In this document: positions 36,894-45,695 of the stretch, one piece after another
Layout: each line of letters begins with the position of its first letter
Numbering within the stretch: the first letter of the stretch is position 1
Made by a program: the position numbers and the translations under genes
Notes under the pieces: generated by a model
The model's input: only the letters and a program-made list of their open reading frames with translations
The model's database searches: none
Told to the model about the DNA's origin: nothing
Assembly: GCA_947627205.1 (NCBI GenBank)
Contig: CANQVE010000013.1
Coordinates: forward strand, 1-49,778
Direction: 5' to 3'
From: an uncultured Clostridia bacterium
Lineage (GTDB): Bacteria > Bacillota > Clostridia > Oscillospirales > Ruminococcaceae
DNA length: 49,778 bases

Positions 36894-38420
36894 TTAATAT
36901 TCTCTCAAAGCATAGCCGTTTATATCGGGAAGCTCGTCTTTTGTCAGCATTACGGATGAATAATAAGCGCTTTTAAGCTCCTCGTCCGTATAGCCCGAAG
37001 CCCCGTTTTCAAGCGCCGTCCAGAGCCAGAACGCATTGTCCCTGCTCATATAGTCCGCTTTCGGCATAATGTCGCACGCCGAGACCGCAAGCATTTTCTT
37101 TGTGGGAAAAGCCTTTGCCAGCGCCAAAAACCTCCCCGCAAACGCCGAATTTGAGGCTTCATTGAAGCTCTGCCCGATTATGTCGCAATACTGCGCGCCG
37201 GGATAATATTCCGCATTCCCGCTGTAGACAAAGATGAGGTTGGAAAGCCTGTGGAAATTGCAAAGCCTGTCAAATACCAGCCTGTACAGCTTTTTAAAGC
37301 TCTCCCTGTCGTCGCCCCACCAATAAAGCCCCGAATCCGCATTCGGCATAGGCTCGAATATTGTCACAACGTCCTTGTATTTCAGCTTTAAAAGATACTG
37401 CGCGAGCGTGTCAATGTCCGAAATCAAAGCGCGAAGCTCGGCGGTCACTTCTCCTTTTTCATAAAGCGCTTTTATTTCCTCGCCCGTCATTGTTGATAAC
37501 TTGTCAATATCCGCCGTTCTGATTGCCTTTCTAAGGTCAAAATCTCCCGTCTTTACGGAGCGAAGAACATTCGGAGAATACCAATGCCATTTATATGAAA
37601 CTATTCCCCCGCTTTTGCTCCATTCTTCCGCGAGCGCAATGTCGTCCAAAAGAAGCTGTTCTTTGTCGGCATTTCCCGAAAGCGCGAAAGCAAGCTGTGA
37701 ACCGCGTATCGCAGGATATCTCCCCGTTATTTTATAAATTTCGTCAATTTTATCGTTTATGCCGACGGTGACATTCGCTGCCGTAAGCGAATTTATCCCG
37801 TAAATGTCCGAAAAATAGTTCATAGCGCCTATTACTCCGAGGCTAGCGTATGCATTTTGCGAGGCAGTTTCGGTTCTGTAGCAGGAAACGTCCGCGCCCG
37901 AGGAATTTTCAATTATTATACAGTCAATGTCCGCCGTGCCCGTGCAGACTTCGAGCGCAATTTCATTTTCCCCACCCGCAAGATAAACGCAGTCTACCGC
38001 TTCATAGCCGAACTCGCTCCCCGAAGTTACATAGAACATTCCCTCGGTTTTTCCGTTTATTTTAAGTTTAACCGCCGAACCTGTTTTTGAGCGCACGGAT
38101 AAAACGAAGCGATAGTGCTGGGGCATTTCGATTTCCGCAGAACAGCCGAGTTTTCCGCCCTCCTGAAATTGAACATAACCCTCGCCCTCGGGAATTTCGG
38201 CATTTTCAAAAGTCCCGTCCGAGGCTTTTATTTTTGTGATGAATTCGCTGTCGCCGATCTCAAATATTTCGGGTTCGTATTCCAGATAAAAATCGGGCGC
38301 GGAAGAGCTGTCTTCCGAGGAATTTTCCGTTAAGATGACCTCGGGAACAGCACTGCACCCGCATAAGCCGAAAATGCCTGTCAGGCAGAGCGAAGCAATT
38401 ATTTTAGTTAATTTTTTCAT
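36894..38420 (-). CDS. GH26-like lipoprotein, catalytic residues missing
   Basis: A 508-residue secreted lipoprotein: signal peptide, lipobox LCGC with Cys22. Residues ~50-172 resemble a CBM35-type beta-sandwich. From ~195 the fold signatures match beta-mannanase family GH26: GGIVSYKWHWYSP (271-283), the WWG block at 355-369 and NLIFVYSGNAEYYPGAQYCDIIGQSF (394-419). In GH26 the block normally reads R-P-L-H-E; here it is E-P-M-P-N, so the acid/base Glu is Asn360. The nucleophile strand reads MLAVSACD with Ala448 in place of Glu. It should therefore be non-catalytic, perhaps a polysaccharide-binding surface protein. Confidence 0.8.
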   Translation of the reverse strand: MKKLTKIIASLCLTGIFGLCGCSAVPEVILTENSSEDSSSAPDFYLEYEPEIFEIGDSEFITKIKASDGTFENAEIPEGEGYVQFQEGGKLGCSAEIEMPQHYRFVLSVRSKTGSAVKLKINGKTEGMFYVTSGSEFGYEAVDCVYLAGGENEIALEVCTGTADIDCIIIENSSGADVSCYRTETASQNAYASLGVIGAMNYFSDIYGINSLTAANVTVGINDKIDEIYKITGRYPAIRGSQLAFALSGNADKEQLLLDDIALAEEWSKSGGIVSYKWHWYSPNVLRSVKTGDFDLRKAIRTADIDKLSTMTGEEIKALYEKGEVTAELRALISDIDTLAQYLLKLKYKDVVTIFEPMPNADSGLYWWGDDRESFKKLYRLVFDRLCNFHRLSNLIFVYSGNAEYYPGAQYCDIIGQSFNEASNSAFAGRFLALAKAFPTKKMLAVSACDIMPKADYMSRDNAFWLWTALENGASGYTDEELKSAYYSSVMLTKDELPDINGYALREY

Positions 38421-38478
38421 ATCTTGTTCAGACCTTATTATTTATTATGTACAGTGATTTAAACTAAAAAAACTAAAT

Positions 38479-39141
38479 TTAATCCTTTATCTTCAGGGCT
38501 TTTCTAAGCTCCTTTTCCCTTGAATTGAATATTACGCAAAGTATAACATCTCCGCTCAAAAGCATTGTACCACCCCGCGGGATTATAACTCTGTCGTCTC
38601 TGCTTATGCAGGCAAGGTTGCAGTCGGGCGGAAGCGAGATTTCGGATATCTGCTTTCCCTCTAAGGCATAGTTTTCGGGGAGCGTTATCTCAATAAGCGA
38701 CGCTTCGTCTCCGTCGAGCCTCATAAGGCGCTTTATAGCGCTGAATTCGACTTCGCTTTCGAGAAGCTGAATGATGTTGTCCGTTGCGGAAATTACAATG
38801 TCAATTCCGAGAGCTTTCAGAGCGTCGGTGTTTTTGGGGTTGTTTACCTTTGCTATGGTCTTCTTTACGCCGAAGACCTGCTTTGCCGTCTGACAGCAGA
38901 CGAGGTTTCTCTCGTCCTTGCCCATAACGGCAATAACGCAGTCGGCTTTCGCACACCCGCAGGCTTCGAGAGCCTCGACTGTCGTGCCGTCGCCTCGGCT
39001 TACTTCAGCGTCTAAATTGTTCGCGCAGTAACGGCTCTGCTCTTTGTCAATTTCTATCATAACAACGTCATAGCCGTTTTCGCAGAGCGTTTTTGCGAGA
39101 TAAAACCCGACTTTTCCGCCTCCGACAATTATTGTTTTCAT
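38479..39141 (-). CDS. TrkA-family potassium uptake regulator
   Basis: A 220-residue RCK protein. The NAD-binding motif GGGKVGFYLAKTL lies at 6-18, and the RCK-C half (from ~140) ends with PRGGTMLLSGDVILCV. It gates a K+ transporter by binding nucleotide. It is the second of two adjacent TrkA genes, 13 bp after the first. No TrkH/KtrB channel gene is in the window. Confidence 0.92.
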   Translation of the reverse strand: MKTIIVGGGKVGFYLAKTLCENGYDVVMIEIDKEQSRYCANNLDAEVSRGDGTTVEALEACGCAKADCVIAVMGKDERNLVCCQTAKQVFGVKKTIAKVNNPKNTDALKALGIDIVISATDNIIQLLESEVEFSAIKRLMRLDGDEASLIEITLPENYALEGKQISEISLPPDCNLACISRDDRVIIPRGGTMLLSGDVILCVIFNSREKELRKALKIKD

Positions 39142-39154
39142 TCAATTTCCCCCT

Positions 39155-39769
39155 TTACTTGTCCGCAAAGATGAGCTTGTCGCCCGCTTCAAGCGGAGTC
39201 TGCTGTCCTCTGTAAAGAATAAGCATGCTTCCGCGCAGAACGGCGAACAAAACTTCGCTCCCCACGAGCTGAATATCCTCGGGCAGAGAGCCTACAAGGT
39301 CATCGGGCACCTCTATCGTTGAAAAATGAACGGTATGGCTTCCGAAAATAAGCTCCTTTCCAGCTCCGTCGTCCTCTTCTATCGCGGCGCGCGCGGCGCT
39401 CACCGTCAGCTTTACGGGGCATATAACGTTTATCCCGAGCTTTTCAAAGACCTCGCCTTTGCTTATGTTGTTAACTCTGGCGTAAATTTTCGGAACATTG
39501 AACGCCTGCTTTGCGAGCTGTGAGACCATTATGTTCATGTCGTCGTCCTCCGTAACGGCATAAAGCGCGTCGCAGGTCGTTATTCCCGCGCGCTTTAAAA
39601 CTTCCTGGTCAATGGCAACGCCCGTTGTCGTAAATCCCCCGAAATCCGCGGGAAGCGCTTCAAACGCGTCCTCGCTTTTTTCTACGACAGAAACGTCGTG
39701 TCCTGTCTTGTCGAAATCACTTGCAAGAGCGCTTCCTACAAGCCCGCACCCGATTATAAGTATGTTCAT
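39155..39769 (-). CDS. TrkA-family potassium uptake regulator
   Basis: A 204-residue RCK protein with GCGLVGSALASDF near 7-19, an acidic end of strand two (VVEKSEDAF) and an RCK-C domain. It is co-transcribed with the next TrkA gene, and two TrkA subunits may act together on a distant channel. The start has no clear unusual features. Confidence 0.92.
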   Translation of the reverse strand: MNILIIGCGLVGSALASDFDKTGHDVSVVEKSEDAFEALPADFGGFTTTGVAIDQEVLKRAGITTCDALYAVTEDDDMNIMVSQLAKQAFNVPKIYARVNNISKGEVFEKLGINVICPVKLTVSAARAAIEEDDGAGKELIFGSHTVHFSTIEVPDDLVGSLPEDIQLVGSEVLFAVLRGSMLILYRGQQTPLEAGDKLIFADK

Positions 39770-39848
39770 GGATTATTCTGCACTTCCTTTGCACTATATT
39801 TAAACACAGAATTGTATTCTGCTTAAAATTGTATAAAAAATCAAACTA

Positions 39849-39953
39849 CAGACTGTATAGAAAGTCCCAGATGCAAGGAAGCGGTGCTGCGGCTAGGCTT
39901 TGTGCCTGCCGCAGTGCCGCTGACACAGCAGATGGGGCTTTATATACAGTCTG
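39849..39953 (-). repeat. Structured inverted-repeat element, copy 2 (after mnmE)
   Basis: 105 bp. Ends CAGACTGTATAGAAAGTCCC and its complement CAGACTGTATATAAAGCCCC-like. The core hairpin AGCGG...CCGCT contains the same AGGCACAAAGCCT loop as copy 1. It begins 1 bp after the mnmE stop. Confidence 0.88.
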
Positions 39954-39954
39954 C

Positions 39955-41313
39955 TTATTTTCCTACGCAAAACTTCTCAAATACCCTTGCTATTACTTCC
40001 TCGCTTGCAGACTTTCCCGAAAGCTCGAAAACGGCATTCAAGGCTTCTTCAAGCTCCACGCCTACCGCGTCGGGAGTTATCCCCGATTTCACCGCCATAA
40101 GTGCGTTTTCTACCGCCGTCTTTGCTCTAAGAACACATCCGCGCTGGCGCTCGTTTGCGAGAAAGCCTGCGTTTGCGTCAAAGTTCGAGATATTTAAACG
40201 AGCTGTTATTTCTTTTCCGAGCGTTTCAATGCTCGTTTCGTCCTTTGCCGAGATAACAATGCACTTTCCGAGCCTTTCTTCCAGCCGTTTTATGTCCATC
40301 TTCTGCGAAAGATCGCTTTTGTTTATGACGGGTATCACCGTCTTATCTTCAATAAGCCCGAACAACCGCTCGTCCTCTTCGGAAATTTCCCGCGAGCCGT
40401 CGAATACCGCCAGCACGATATCCGCATTTTCCAGCTTTTTAAGCATTATCCCGACGCCTATTCTTTCGACCTCGTCGCTTGTTTCGCGTATCCCCGCGCA
40501 GTCGGAGAGTTTTAACACCGCTCCGCCGAGATTTACCGTTTCTTCCACGACGTCGCGCGTTGTTCCCTCAACGGCGCTCACTATGCTCCGTTCTTCGCCC
40601 GAAAGCAGGTTCATAAGCGTGGATTTTCCGACATTCGGCTTTCCGACAATTGCACAGCTTATCCCCTCGCGAATGAGCTTTCCCGTGTCGTAGTTTTTGA
40701 GCAGGCGGGAAAAGTCGCTGTTTACATCTTCAAGCCTTTCTGCAAGCCATTCGGGAGTAACAACGGGCGTGTCGTCGTCGGGATAGTCTATCCATGCGGA
40801 GATATACGAGGAAATTTCCGTCAGCTTTTCGCCTATCCTCTCGCACTCGCGGAACAGCGCTCCCTCGCGCATTGTGTTTGAGCATGAAAGGCTCTGCTCT
40901 CCCTGTGCGGAGATTATATCCGCTACGGCTTCGGCTTGGGTGAGGGACATTTTCCCGTTAAGCAGAGCGCGCTTTGTAAATTCTCCCGCTTCCGCAGGCT
41001 CCGCTCCCGCTTTTATGCATGCGCTCACTACCCTGCGCGTTACATAAATTCCCCCATGACAGGAAATTTCGCAGACGTCCTCGCCCGTGTATGAATAAGG
41101 CGCGCGGAAAACCAGCAAAACGCCGTCGTCGAGCCGTTCTTCTCCGTCGAAAATTTTCCCGTAAGAGGCGGTATATCCCCGCATTTCGCGGACGCTTCTG
41201 TTTATCGGCTTAAAGACCTTTTCGGCTATTTCAAAAGCCTTTTCTCCCGAAATCCTAACCACCGAAATTCCCCCGACAGCCGCGGGAGTAGCTATAGCGC
41301 AAACGGTAGACAA
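39955..41313 (-). CDS. mnmE: tRNA modification GTPase MnmE
   Basis: A 452-residue GTPase that, with MnmG, installs the carboxymethylaminomethyl group at U34 of tRNA. It begins ATPAAVGGISVVRISG, has GKPNVGKS (about 224-231, G1), the DCAG and NKSD motifs, and ends FEKFCVGK, with the conserved C-terminal Cys. I use the TTG start at 41313 because GAGGTGA lies a few bases upstream; an ATG at 41436 would lie in secA2. It begins 11 bp after the secA2 stop. Confidence 0.93.
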   Translation of the reverse strand: MSTVCAIATPAAVGGISVVRISGEKAFEIAEKVFKPINRSVREMRGYTASYGKIFDGEERLDDGVLLVFRAPYSYTGEDVCEISCHGGIYVTRRVVSACIKAGAEPAEAGEFTKRALLNGKMSLTQAEAVADIISAQGEQSLSCSNTMREGALFRECERIGEKLTEISSYISAWIDYPDDDTPVVTPEWLAERLEDVNSDFSRLLKNYDTGKLIREGISCAIVGKPNVGKSTLMNLLSGEERSIVSAVEGTTRDVVEETVNLGGAVLKLSDCAGIRETSDEVERIGVGIMLKKLENADIVLAVFDGSREISEEDERLFGLIEDKTVIPVINKSDLSQKMDIKRLEERLGKCIVISAKDETSIETLGKEITARLNISNFDANAGFLANERQRGCVLRAKTAVENALMAVKSGITPDAVGVELEEALNAVFELSGKSASEEVIARVFEKFCVGK

Positions 41314-41323
41314 TCCGCTCACC

Positions 41324-43585
41324 TCACTTTTTTCCGAACAGTTTTTTGAAAAATCCCTTTTTTTCATTTTCGGCATTGTCAGTATTATCCGAACTTTTCG
41401 GAGCTTTCTCCTCAAATTCATCTTCATTAAAGACATTTAGCAAGATAGGCTTCGCCTTGAATTCCTCTGCCATGTCATTTAAGAGATATGTGTAGATTTT
41501 TGTCGGCGTTTCAATTTTATAATCCTCTATATGCTCACATTCGAGGACATCTGCGAGCTTTTCTTCCATTCTTTCGGGAATGCTCTGCGCCGAGCTTTCA
41601 TAGTATTCTTCGCAGGCAATATTGTATTCTTCCGCGGGATTTCTCCCCGCGATCTGCGTGAGGTGTATTCCCTCGCGGAGATAGGCGGTATAGTCGAGGT
41701 AGTCGCTGTGGAATTCGTTTAACAGCGCCGCAAGGACCTTGTTTTCAAGCATTCCGAGAGGTTCTTCTCCGAACTTTTCGACTGCCTTTTCATAAAGCGG
41801 ACTTTTCTTCCACATTCCGCTGTCATGCGTTCCGAGAAGCAGGGAAGTCCTGCGCGAAAAGGTTATCTCGCGGTGCTTTTCGCCTATGAGCGTGTATTTC
41901 ATGAGTTTAACTCTGTCGTCAAATGTGTCGCCCTCGGAAATGCGCTGGACTCTCTGCGCTTCTTTAATAAGCGTCTTGTCCGCCAGCATTCCGCTTGTTT
42001 TCTCGCTCGGATAATGCTTTCCGCACAGCTTTTTCAGATCGTTTTTTATCATTATGTCCTCGTCGAGGCTCACGAAAAACCTGCTTTCGCCGACATCGCC
42101 CTGCCTGCCCGAGCGTCCGCGGAGCTGTAAAGCCATTCTCTCGCTTTCGCGCATGGACACGATAATTACGAGCAGACCGCCCGCTTCTTCCGCAAAGCTC
42201 TTTTCCGCGCCGTCCTCTCCGCCGAGCTTTATATCAACGCCGCGCCCCGCCATATTCGTGGAAATGGTGACAGCCCCGCGCTTTCCCGCGTTTGCTATTA
42301 CTATGGCTTCTTCCGCGTCGTTTTTGGCATTTAAGACACTGCACGGAATACCGAGCTTTAAAAGTTCCTCTGCGAACCATTCGCTTTCTTCTATGCTTTC
42401 CGTCCCGACAAGAACGGGGCGCCCAATGTCATACGCTTCTTTAATTGCCGAAACGACAGCCTTTCGCTTTTCGTCCTTGTCATAATAAAGCTCAATAGGA
42501 CGGTCAATTCTCCTTAAAGGAAGCCTTGTAGGGATAACTTCCGTCAGAATGCCGTAAAACTTTTCAAATTCTTCTCTTGCCGTTTCGGCAGTTCCCGTCA
42601 TGCCTGCGAGTTTGGGATAAAGCCTCGCAAAATACTGTAAAGCTATGCTTCCGATTATTCTTCCCCTTGAAGTTATTTTTAAGCCGTGCTTCGCTTCCGC
42701 CGCCGACTGAAGCTCTCCCGGGAATACGCGCCCGGGCGCTGTTCTTCCCGTAAATTCGTCTACAAGGACTATTTTCCCGTCCTTTACTATATAGTCCTTG
42801 TCCTCTTTAAGAACTTCTCTCGCTTTCAGACAGGCGCATATTTTCGCCAGAAGCCCTGCGTTGTCCGCAGAGTATATCATTCTGACGCCGAAAAGGCTTT
42901 CGGCTTTGTCCGCGCCCTCGTCCGTGAGATAAACGTTTTTGGTTTCTTCGTCAATCTCAAAACCGCAAAAGCCCTCCAGCTTTTTATATATCTCTCCGAC
43001 AGAGCCGTCGTCTTTTACCGCAACATCTCCCGCAATAACCAGCGGTATCCTCGCTTCGTCTATGAGTATGCTGTCGGCTTCGTCGAAAATGGCGAAGTCG
43101 GGCTTCGGAAAACAGAGCTTTTCAGAGTCAAGCTCCGTAAAATCCCTCAGATAGTCAAACCCCGCGGTCTTTGCGGTGGTATAGACTACCTGTTTTTGGT
43201 AGATGAGCGCGCGTTCTTCGCGGGGCGTTTTTTCGGTTATTACCCCGAGAGAAACCCCCATTTCGTCATATACGGGCTTCATCCATTTATAGTCGCGGTC
43301 GGCGAGATAGTCGTTAAAGGTCATTATATGCACCCGACCGCCGTTTATAGCGTGAGCGCACGCCGCGAACACCGCGCAGAGCGTTTTTCCCTCGCCCGTG
43401 GCCATCTGCACCATTCTGCCTTTATTAAGCGCCAGCGCCGCCGCCAGCTGTTCGTCAAAAGGCGTTATGCCGAGCGTTTTCTTTACGGCATTATAACAGC
43501 GCGCATAAATTTCTTCGGTCGAATTTCCCGAAGCCGAGCCGTTATCTGCAAGCGTTTTGATTTCGGATATTGCTTTATTGTCCAC
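41324..43585 (-). CDS. secA2: Second SecA ATPase (SecA2-like)
   Basis: A 753-residue SecA paralogue. It shows MATGEGKT, DEADSILIDEARIPL, GMTGTAETAREEF, STNMAGRGVDIKLGG and LRGRSGRQGDVG. It is ~140 residues shorter than SecA1 and diverges strongly in the middle and at the C-terminus, where an acidic stretch is followed by FFKKLFGKK. SecA2 proteins export a restricted set of substrates. No secY2, Asp or glycosyltransferase genes are near, so it probably uses the standard SecYEG. It is the first gene of a pair with mnmE. Confidence 0.9.
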   Translation of the reverse strand: MDNKAISEIKTLADNGSASGNSTEEIYARCYNAVKKTLGITPFDEQLAAALALNKGRMVQMATGEGKTLCAVFAACAHAINGGRVHIMTFNDYLADRDYKWMKPVYDEMGVSLGVITEKTPREERALIYQKQVVYTTAKTAGFDYLRDFTELDSEKLCFPKPDFAIFDEADSILIDEARIPLVIAGDVAVKDDGSVGEIYKKLEGFCGFEIDEETKNVYLTDEGADKAESLFGVRMIYSADNAGLLAKICACLKAREVLKEDKDYIVKDGKIVLVDEFTGRTAPGRVFPGELQSAAEAKHGLKITSRGRIIGSIALQYFARLYPKLAGMTGTAETAREEFEKFYGILTEVIPTRLPLRRIDRPIELYYDKDEKRKAVVSAIKEAYDIGRPVLVGTESIEESEWFAEELLKLGIPCSVLNAKNDAEEAIVIANAGKRGAVTISTNMAGRGVDIKLGGEDGAEKSFAEEAGGLLVIIVSMRESERMALQLRGRSGRQGDVGESRFFVSLDEDIMIKNDLKKLCGKHYPSEKTSGMLADKTLIKEAQRVQRISEGDTFDDRVKLMKYTLIGEKHREITFSRRTSLLLGTHDSGMWKKSPLYEKAVEKFGEEPLGMLENKVLAALLNEFHSDYLDYTAYLREGIHLTQIAGRNPAEEYNIACEEYYESSAQSIPERMEEKLADVLECEHIEDYKIETPTKIYTYLLNDMAEEFKAKPILLNVFNEDEFEEKAPKSSDNTDNAENEKKGFFKKLFGKK

Positions 43586-43664
43586 AATTTTTTCCTCGTT
43601 CTCACTTTAGGACAGCCGAAAACGAATTAAATCCCGACTGCCTTTTTATTGTCAATTATTATTA

Positions 43665-44201
43665 TCAATTATTATCAATTATTGATTTAGCCTTTATCTG
43701 TTCAATTATCTCCGCCAATTCCTGTCCTCTGCTATTAAGCCAGCGGGTAACGGTCCTGGTTGTCTGCCCGTTCTGCGACATTTCGAGGAGCCTGTCAAAA
43801 GACACCAATTTCGCCGCGGAGACTTCTATTGACTGAAGTTTAAGTTTTGTCAGGGGAATGTCTCTTTCGAGAACGTAAAAATCTCTTAGCATGCTGTCGG
43901 TCGTCATGGACCAATTGAGGCGAAGTTCGTCCTGTTCGGCGGATATGCCTGTTTCCTCGAATAGCTCGCGTATCGCCGCCGCGCGCGAGGTCTCTCCCGA
44001 AATCGCACAGCCCCCCGAGCATTCCCATTTTCCCCCGCTTGTTTTTTCAGGAACTCTCTGTGTTACAAGTATCTCGCCCTTGTGATTTACGGTCATTACC
44101 TGAACGACAATGTGATACTCTCCGAACGGTATGGGCGCGCCGCGCAGTACTTTTTTTCCGAGCGGTTTTCTGTCAAAGGTGTATAAGTCGAAATATTCCA
44201 T
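43665..44201 (-). CDS. NUDIX hydrolase
   Basis: A 178-residue NUDIX protein. The NUDIX box is GCAISGETSRAAAIRELFEETGI, and the opening MEYFDLYTFDRKPLGKKVLRG is typical of the IPP-isomerase-like/ADP-ribose group. I use the ATG at 44201, preceded by GGGGAG; ATGs at 44237 and 44258 give short N-terminal extensions and one also has a site (AAAGGA). It hydrolyses a nucleoside-diphosphate derivative, substrate unknown. Confidence 0.88.
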   Translation of the reverse strand: MEYFDLYTFDRKPLGKKVLRGAPIPFGEYHIVVQVMTVNHKGEILVTQRVPEKTSGGKWECSGGCAISGETSRAAAIRELFEETGISAEQDELRLNWSMTTDSMLRDFYVLERDIPLTKLKLQSIEVSAAKLVSFDRLLEMSQNGQTTRTVTRWLNSRGQELAEIIEQIKAKSIIDNN

Positions 44202-44339
44202 TTTATCTCCCCGCTCCCCGATAGTTATTTCTGTCATTTTATTTCCTTTCAATTGCAAGTACTGTTATAACTTGCACATAAGATATATCATTTACGGTAT
44301 AATTGTCCATTAAAGCACAGAACATTTTTTGCACAAATT

Positions 44340-44870
44340 TGTATGAAAACCTGTTTGTTGTCCTTTTCAAACGTTATTTCCCTAAATAAACCTTTACTCG
44401 CCCTATCCCCCTGCCCCCTTTCCCGAGGGGAAAGGGGGAGAGAGCCGGGCGCCGGCGCGCCCTGCCTCGGGGCAAAGCCCCAAACCCCCTCACGACGCGA
44501 AAATCAGGCGGGCAATTGCTTTTCGGCTGTTACTGCATACTGTACCCAACCAGAAGCTAGAGGCTGGAAGCAAGAGACTAGAGTTTTAGGCAAAAGGCTG
44601 TTTGCCGATATTACTGCATACTGTACTCTGCCCCTGTCAACCGCCAACGGAGGCGGGGAAGTGCTTTCATTTTTAAAATTGCCAAACAGGCGGGGCGCGG
44701 GGCGCGCAGCGCCCCGCATTCTCCCCCTTTCCCTCCGGGAAAGGGGGCAGGGGGATAGGGCGAGTAAACGACATTTAAAAAAATAACGTTTAAAAAGAAC
44801 AACAAATGGGGGTACGTCACATTCAGCGAATAACCTCTCATTTTAAACTCTTGCCCCTAATCTCAAAACT
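44340..44870. repeat. Composite repeat island
   Basis: Reversed spacer K (about 44345-44405), CCCCCTTTCCC-type hairpin (about 44409-44431), CTAGAGGCTGGAAGCAAG heptads, ACTGCATACTGTAC heptads (twice), GGGGCGCG/CGCGCCCC hairpin, CCCCCTTTCCC hairpin again, and spacer K (about 44758-44808). No gene. Confidence 0.82.
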
Positions 44871-44981
44871 CCGAAAAGATTTTCTGTACAGATCGAGCAA
44901 AATTTTGCGGATATGTGCGGACATAGATTTTTAATTATAACCCTGTGATTATTATATCATATATTTATGGCAATTTCAAGA

Positions 44982-45010
44982 TTGACAAAATATTTTTTCT
45001 GTATTATAAT
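44982..45010 (+). promoter_or_regulatory. Promoter of the HAD phosphatase
   Basis: TTGACA (44982-44987), 17 bp, TATAAT (45005-45010), 38 bp before the start codon. Confidence 0.88.
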
Positions 45011-45047
45011 AATTGTAACTTAAAAACAGGAAACGGAGATGTTTTTT

Positions 45048-45695
45048 ATGTACGATCCCGTGATATTTGATCTGGACGGAACGCTTTTAAATACAATAGG
45101 CGACCTTGCCGAAGCGGGAAACCATACGCTAAAGGAGCTTGGTTTTCCCGTGCATGATATACAGGAATACAAGCTGTTTGTGGGAAACGGCATACCGAAG
45201 CTGGTAGAGCGTTTTCTGCCGAAAGGCTTTTCGGAAGAGACCTTTAAAATTGCCTACGGGATATTCGGGGAATATTACGGAAAGCATTTTGCCGACAGGA
45301 CGGTGCCGTATGAGGGCATTCCCGAGCTTATAAAAGAGCTTAGGGATAAAGGTGTCAATTGCCTTTGCAATACCAACAAATCGCATAAATACGCTGTAGA
45401 GCTTATTGAAAAGTTTTTCGGCTCGGATATTCGTGAAACTATAGGCGGGGAGAACGGCTATCCGCGAAAGCCCTCGCCGGAAGCGGTGCTCTATCTTTGT
45501 GAGAAATACGGGAAAGCGGACTTTAAGGCGCTTTACATAGGCGACAGCTCTGTTGATATGCAGACCGCCCAAAATGCGGGCATCGACGCCTGCGGGGTGC
45601 TGTGGGGGTTTAGGACGCGCGCGGAGCTGGAGAGCTATAAGCCGAGGTTTCTGGCGGAGAATGTTGAGGAGTTAAAAAAGGTTGTCGGCTGTTGA
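45048..45695 (+). CDS. HAD hydrolase, phosphoglycolate phosphatase type
   Basis: A 215-residue HAD phosphatase. Motif I is IFDLDGTLLNT (Asp8 and Asp10), motif II CNTNKS, the Lys is in RKPSPEAV and motif IV is GDSSVDMQTA. Family members act on phosphoglycolate or similar sugar phosphates. I used the ATG at 45048; CGGAG is 9 bp upstream. The ATG at 45039 touches the ribosome-binding site. Its last codons (VVGC) and TGA lie in the CTGTTGAC repeat. Confidence 0.9.
   Translation: MYDPVIFDLDGTLLNTIGDLAEAGNHTLKELGFPVHDIQEYKLFVGNGIPKLVERFLPKGFSEETFKIAYGIFGEYYGKHFADRTVPYEGIPELIKELRDKGVNCLCNTNKSHKYAVELIEKFFGSDIRETIGGENGYPRKPSPEAVLYLCEKYGKADFKALYIGDSSVDMQTAQNAGIDACGVLWGFRTRAELESYKPRFLAENVEELKKVVGC

Noticed and set aside
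44343-44841. Frames of 70-147 codons inside the repeat island
   Set aside because: They are translated repeats with no ribosome-binding site and no plausible fold.
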